From NCBI GenBank assembly GCA_028710915.1, contig JAQTTF010000031.1, positions 1 to 8,761 on the forward strand: a stretch of DNA of 8,761 nucleotides. Direction: 5' to 3'. Positions 6,171 to 8,761 of this stretch are shown piece after piece. The notes beneath the pieces were generated by a model, which was not told the origin of the DNA, made no database searches, and was given only the letters and a program-made list of their open reading frames with translations. Origin of the DNA: Minisyncoccota bacterium (GTDB lineage: Bacteria; Patescibacteriota; Minisyncoccia; Phycocordibacterales; JAQTLZ01). The position numbers and the translations under genes were made by a program. Each line of letters starts with the position of its first letter. Within the stretch, counting starts at the first letter, position 1.

Positions 6171-6569
6171 TTATCGTAGATTGCGAAGACCTCTTATGAT
6201 CTCCACACTTGTCCGATTGACCTCATTAACATTATTGGCCGTAACCTTGGGAATTTTCCGGTAAAGCGGATTATCCCCTCGGCTCACTTGCGGCCTTACG
6301 ACCACCTGTTGCTGTTGGACTTCAGGTGAAGAAACACTGGCTACATCTCCCCCGCCAGTCTCTTCATTCTGTGAATCCTCATCTTCTGATCCAGCAACTT
6401 CCGCTGGCGGCTCTGGCGGACTCAGTGACTTGACCATCACAAAGCCCAGCACGACAGCCGCAAAACCAGCAATCAGGATGTACGCCAGGGTGGGATCAAA
6501 GCTCCCGCCACCTCCACCACCTCCGCCGCCGGAGGATTTGTGACCGTGTTCACTGGCTCCGTGAGCCAT
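6171..6569 (-). CDS. Gene C: small single-pass membrane protein with polyglycine stretch, function unknown
   Basis: A 132-residue protein from the ATG at 6569. That start is preferred because GGAGG lies 4 nt upstream and because it gives a leader of about 79 nt, like genes A and B. An in-frame ATG at 6632 would add 21 residues that look weakly like a signal peptide, but it lacks a well-placed ribosome site. The N-terminus is His-rich (MAHGASEHGHK), followed by nine glycines (14-22), a transmembrane helix at 28-46 (LAYILIAGFAAVVLGFVMV), an acidic Pro/Glu/Asp linker (50-75), a QQQQ stretch and a basic C-terminal segment. The last part (VNRTSVEIIRGLRNLR) weakly resembles the KTD-x-LLVRS-x-K block of A and B. 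Topology is unclear from the flanking charges. Own promoter and terminator. No family recognised. Confidence 0.75.
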   Translation of the reverse strand: MAHGASEHGHKSSGGGGGGGGGSFDPTLAYILIAGFAAVVLGFVMVKSLSPPEPPAEVAGSEDEDSQNEETGGGDVASVSSPEVQQQQVVVRPQVSRGDNPLYRKIPKVTANNVNEVNRTSVEIIRGLRNLR

Positions 6570-6607
6570 GATTCCTCCGACGATTAAATGTCCTATGGCA
6601 AGCAAGG

Positions 6608-6623
6608 AAGTCCGCACGGACTT
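6608..6623 (-). promoter_or_regulatory. Perfect hairpin in the 5' leader of gene C
   Basis: AAGTCC-GTGC-GGACTT on the minus strand, a perfect 6-bp stem with a 4-nt loop. It lies about 39 nt before the preferred start (6569) and would fall inside the coding region if translation began at 6632. A five-codon upstream ORF with an ATG (6639-6622, MENEV) ends at the edge of this hairpin. Confidence 0.5.
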
Positions 6624-6654
6624 AAACCTCATTTTCCATTTTTTGTCCTATAAC

Positions 6655-6682
6655 TTTGTATCACAAATAAATAAAAAGTCAA
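6655..6682 (-). promoter_or_regulatory. Sigma70-type promoter of gene C
   Basis: On the minus strand, TTGACT (6677-6682) and TACAAA (6655-6660) are 16 bp apart, with TGTGA before the -10 giving an extended -10. The start would be near 6648. The CTTGAC -35 is the same as in genes A and B. It is divergent from the GspE/PilB gene and shares about 100 bp of intergenic DNA with it. Confidence 0.68.
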
Positions 6683-6698
6683 GTCATACAATATCTCT

Positions 6699-6726
6699 TT
6701 GTTTTGGGGACAAAAAACGTTACACT
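6699..6726 (+). promoter_or_regulatory. Possible promoter giving a leaderless GspE/PilB transcript
   Basis: TTGTTT (6699-6704) and TACACT (6721-6726) are 16 bp apart on the + strand. The start point would fall at about 6733, directly at the ATG at 6734, which agrees with the lack of any ribosome site there. The -35 match is weak, so the promoter is uncertain. Confidence 0.35.
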
Positions 6727-6733
6727 AATAGCT

Positions 6734-8416
6734 ATGATGGTTGAATTTGACGATGATAAACAAAAAAAGAAAGTCCGAGAACTTTACAAAAAAGAGGAAG
6801 AGGAGCTCGCTCAAGAACTCTCACAAAAATATGAAATAGGCTACCTCGATCTCTCCGCTATTTCGATCAACACGGACGGACTCGGCATCATTCCAGAGGA
6901 GAAAGCAAAAGAAGCGAAGATGGCTATATTCGCCATGGTTGGGAAAAAACTTCAAGTGGCCGTCACTGCCCCCTCAAACGAAAAGACAATTGAAATAGTG
7001 AAAGAACTTCAAGCTCGCGGCTATGAATGCACGCAGTTTCTTGTATCGAGAGCAAGTATTGAAAAAGCCTGGTCACGATATAAAGACATTTCATTTGCAT
7101 ATGAAACAAAAGCGGGTGCGCTTGATATTTCAAACGAAGAGATCGCAGCAATTCTCAAGAATGTAAAAACGATTGGAGACGTAAAAAAGCTCATCGAGGA
7201 TGTGCTGGTGCAGAAAAAAGGCTACCGCATTTCAAAAATTCTCGAGATCATCGTCGCGGGAGCACTCGCAACCTCTGCATCTGATATTCACCTTGAACCG
7301 GAAGAAGGATACGTTCGGCTCCGTTATCGATTGGACGGCGTGCTTCTCGATATTCTCACTTTTGACAGAGATACCTACAATCTTCTTCTCTCGCGAGTAA
7401 AGCTTCTCTCGGGGCTTAAGCTTAATATCAAGGCAAACGCACAGGACGGACGATTCAGCGTGCACATCGATACGCAAAATATTGAAATCCGTACTTCTAT
7501 CCTCCCTGGGGCATACAGCGAGTCCATCGTGCTTCGAATCTTGAATCCAAAGACAATTAATGTGCCGATGGAAGAACTTGGGATTTCACCAAAACTTTTG
7601 AAACTCCTTGAACATGAAATTTCAAAGCCAAACGGAATGATTCTTACCACTGGTCCTACCGGATCTGGAAAAACGACGACACTCTATTCATTCTTGAAAA
7701 AAATTCACAGCCCGGAAATCAAGATCATCACCATTGAAGATCCGATCGAATATCATCTCCCCGGAATTGTGCAGACGCAGACCGATGCAGAAAAAGGATA
7801 CACATTCCTCACCGGACTTCGCTCCGCGCTTCGTCAGGACCCGGATGTAATCATGGTCGGTGAAATTCGAGACAGCGAAACTGCCGAGATCGCCATCAAT
7901 TCCGCTCTTACCGGACACCTCGTCTTCTCAACGCTTCACACCAACGATGCAGCGGGTTCATTCCCCCGACTCATTGATCTCGGTATCAATCCGAAAATCC
8001 TCACGTCAGCAATCAACATCGCTCTCGCCCAAAGACTTGTGCGAACACTTTGTCCCGTCTGCAAAAAAGAAGTTCCCCTTGAAGGAGAAACTGAAACTCT
8101 CATAAAATATATCCTTTCTACTATCACGCTTCCTGAATACAAAAAAATAGAAGTGAAAACAATGTGGGTCGCGGTTGGGTGTGATAAGTGCAACAACACT
8201 GGCTACAAAGGACGAATCGGGATCTACGAAGCCATCCTCACAGACCAGGCAATTGAAAAGGTGGTGGAAGAAAATCCAAGTGAGCGAGAAATACGCGCTG
8301 CAGCAGCTCCGCAGGGGCTTCTCACCCTAGAGCAGGATGGGGTCATAAAAGTACTGCAGGGAGTGACTTCGCTCGATGAATTGCAACGCGTAATTGAAAT
8401 TAAGATGGCCTCATAA
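6734..8416 (+). CDS. pilB: Type II/IV secretion (GspE/PulE/PilB family) assembly ATPase
   Basis: A 560-residue hexameric motor ATPase that powers assembly of type IV pili or a type II secretion pseudopilus at the inner face of the membrane. Residues 25-120 are an N-terminal MshEN-like domain (LDLSAISINTDGLGIIPEE). The core has SASDIHLEP at 181-189, Walker A GPTGSGKTT at 307-315, Asp box IEDPIEY at 334-340, Walker B DPDVIMVGEIRD at 369-380 and His box GHLVFSTLHTNDA at 394-406. Four cysteines (CPVC at 440-443, CDKC at 483-486) form the zinc module typical of GspE/PilB rather than PilT. Length is normal. ATG 6734 is chosen; ATG 6737 and an upstream TTG (6704) are alternatives, and none has a ribosome site. 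Pilus use is likelier than secretion in this kind of genome, but no pilin or PilC gene is visible here, so the symbol is provisional. It is not co-transcribed with genes A-C. Confidence 0.95.
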   Translation: MMVEFDDDKQKKKVRELYKKEEEELAQELSQKYEIGYLDLSAISINTDGLGIIPEEKAKEAKMAIFAMVGKKLQVAVTAPSNEKTIEIVKELQARGYECTQFLVSRASIEKAWSRYKDISFAYETKAGALDISNEEIAAILKNVKTIGDVKKLIEDVLVQKKGYRISKILEIIVAGALATSASDIHLEPEEGYVRLRYRLDGVLLDILTFDRDTYNLLLSRVKLLSGLKLNIKANAQDGRFSVHIDTQNIEIRTSILPGAYSESIVLRILNPKTINVPMEELGISPKLLKLLEHEISKPNGMILTTGPTGSGKTTTLYSFLKKIHSPEIKIITIEDPIEYHLPGIVQTQTDAEKGYTFLTGLRSALRQDPDVIMVGEIRDSETAEIAINSALTGHLVFSTLHTNDAAGSFPRLIDLGINPKILTSAINIALAQRLVRTLCPVCKKEVPLEGETETLIKYILSTITLPEYKKIEVKTMWVAVGCDKCNNTGYKGRIGIYEAILTDQAIEKVVEENPSEREIRAAAAPQGLLTLEQDGVIKVLQGVTSLDELQRVIEIKMAS

Positions 8417-8417
8417 C

Positions 8418-8449
8418 AAAAAATCTTCACCTAAGAGTGAAGATTTTTT
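8418..8449 (+). terminator. Intrinsic terminator after the GspE/PilB gene
   Basis: AAAAAATCTTCAC (8418-8430), loop CTAAGA, GTGAAGATTTTTT (8437-8449): a perfect 13-bp stem ending in a T-run. It starts directly after the stop codon. Because the other arm begins with an A-run, it can work in both directions. Confidence 0.93.
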
Positions 8450-8471
8450 ACGGAAACAGAGAGACACAAAA

Positions 8472-8492
8472 TTCCATGTTGTAAATATGGAA
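8472..8492. repeat. Small inverted repeat
   Basis: TTCCAT (8472-8477) and ATGGAA (8487-8492) flank a 9-bp loop. It lies between the GspE/PilB terminator and the short ORF at 8515, in the area where a promoter or leader of the right-hand unit is expected. No clear promoter boxes are seen. Role unknown. Confidence 0.35.
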
Positions 8493-8514
8493 GAATAGAA
8501 AAAGAGGAGTACTA

Positions 8515-8565
8515 TTGGAACAAGAGAGCTCCAGCCCAGAAATCTCTAAGCAATTCTTTTCATAG
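8515..8565 (+). CDS. Candidate 16-residue leader peptide
   Basis: TTG start at 8515 with GAGGAG (8504-8509) five bases upstream, then MEQESSSPEISKQFFS and TAG at 8563-8565. The ribosome site is much better than those of the neighbouring housekeeping genes. The codons for EISKQF lie on the left arm of the 16-bp inverted repeat (8540-8555), so translating it would open that stem. It could be a leader peptide of an attenuation system, the broken N-terminus of a larger protein, or chance. It is too short to be judged on composition. Confidence 0.35.
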   Translation: MEQESSSPEISKQFFS

Positions 8566-8692
8566 TAAACTATAAAAAGTTAAATATACCCTCTAAGGAT
8601 TTTCCCAGTAAGTAACCGAAGTTACAACCAGAAAGTCCTTGAAGGATACTAATAAACGGTGAGGCTTAATTGCTTAGAGATTTATGTTCTGG
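8531..8692 (+). ncRNA. Candidate structured RNA or cis-regulatory leader (three-way junction)
   Basis: Closing stem P1: AAATCTCTAAGCAATT (8540-8555) pairs perfectly with AATTGCTTAGAGATTT (8668-8683), extended after a symmetric 5x5 loop by CCAG (8531-8534) / CTGG (8689-8692). Inside, P2 is CTTTT-C-ATAG (8556-8565) with CTAT-A-AAAAG (8570-8579), loop TAAA and one mismatch. P3 is AAGGATTTTC (8595-8604) with GAAAGTCCTT (8631-8640), ten pairs with one G-U, capped by GTAAC-CGAA-GTTAC (8612-8625). Two single-stranded joiners remain (8580-8594 and 8641-8667). This is much more pairing than chance would give in AT-rich DNA. It matches no riboswitch, 6S, SRP, RNase P or tmRNA signature I know. The strand is inferred from the flanking ORFs; a small inverted-repeat element is the alternative. 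Confidence 0.55.
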
Positions 8693-8761
8693 ATCAAAAC
8701 ACTATTTTTTGATTTCAAATCCTATTCACTTTCCACAAAAGCTCATTTTCTCCTTTTTCGA
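8684..8761 (+). CDS. Possible N-terminus of an unrecognised protein, truncated by the window end
   Basis: ATG at 8684, directly after the right arm of the 16-bp inverted repeat, opens 26 codons to the window edge without a stop (MFWIKTLFFDFKSYS ...). It is rich in Phe, Leu and Lys, as an N-terminal membrane segment might be, but AT-rich DNA gives such sequence by chance. The only ribosome-site candidate is a weak AGAG at 8676-8679, inside the right arm and so hidden when the stem forms. No family can be assigned. Confidence 0.3.
   Translation, partial: MFWIKTLFFDFKSYSLSTKAHFLLFR

Noticed and set aside
6504..6535. Simple-sequence phase-variation tract at the polyglycine stretch of gene C
   Set aside because: The nine Gly codons are mixed (several synonymous forms) and in triplets, so slippage would not shift the frame.
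8531..8692. Miniature transposable element (MITE) with 16-bp terminal inverted repeats
   Set aside because: No target-site duplication is visible beside the arms, and the interior has further nested hairpins, which fits an RNA better. Not fully excluded.
8531..8692. Group I intron, hammerhead ribozyme or RNase P RNA
   Set aside because: I looked for CTGATGA plus GAAA cores, group I catalytic-core strings and the RNase P GAGGAAAGTCC string; only a partial GAAAGTCC at 8631 is present and the context does not fit.

Overview
The window looks like a chromosomal piece from a Candidate Phyla Radiation / Patescibacteria (Parcubacteria-like) genome. This is inferred from gene content and style: a PolA whose proofreading domain is almost deleted, a very short HolA-like clamp-loader subunit, tightly packed housekeeping genes with weak or no Shine-Dalgarno sites, and a GspE/PilB-type ATPase. 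TGA serves as a normal stop (tsaE and the holA-like gene both end in it), which argues against the code-25 lineages (Gracilibacteria, Absconditabacteria).

Layout. (1) 1-130: probable C-terminal tail of a + strand gene that runs in from the left and overlaps the end of the next gene. (2) 123-3626, minus strand: a compact housekeeping operon transcribed tsaE -> polA -> holA-like, with 4-5 bp between genes. (3) 3748-6569, minus strand: three unrecognised membrane or secreted protein genes. Here they are called gene A (3748-4686, secreted Trp/Pro-rich repeat protein), gene B (4888-5979, repeat coiled coil plus one membrane helix) and gene C (6171-6569, small single-pass protein). They are visibly more GC-rich than their surroundings. 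Each has its own consensus-like sigma70 promoter, a 5' leader of about 80-90 nt and a strong GGAGG ribosome site; B and C also have clear terminators. A and B share a 36-residue block, and C ends in a weakly similar segment. (4) 6734-8416, + strand: a complete GspE/PilB-family ATPase, possibly leaderless, followed by a strong terminator. (5) 8450-8761: no complete protein gene, but a striking RNA-like structure closed by a 16-bp perfect inverted repeat. A 16-codon ORF with a good ribosome site overlaps its left arm, and a downstream ORF starts immediately after its right arm and runs off the window.

How the parts relate. The tsaE-polA-holA set is ordinary core metabolism: tRNA t6A modification, DNA repair and gap filling, and clamp loading. 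Genes A, B and C look like one module of cell-envelope proteins. One is a secreted protein with disulfide potential and WxxGxW-like repeats, one spans the membrane with a long intracellular coiled coil, and one is a small membrane protein. They are linked by a shared 'KTD-x-LLVRS-x-KAGQKL' segment and by similar promoter-upstream sequences. I know no described system with this composition, so the A/B/C module is the best candidate for something undescribed. The structured element at the right edge is the second.
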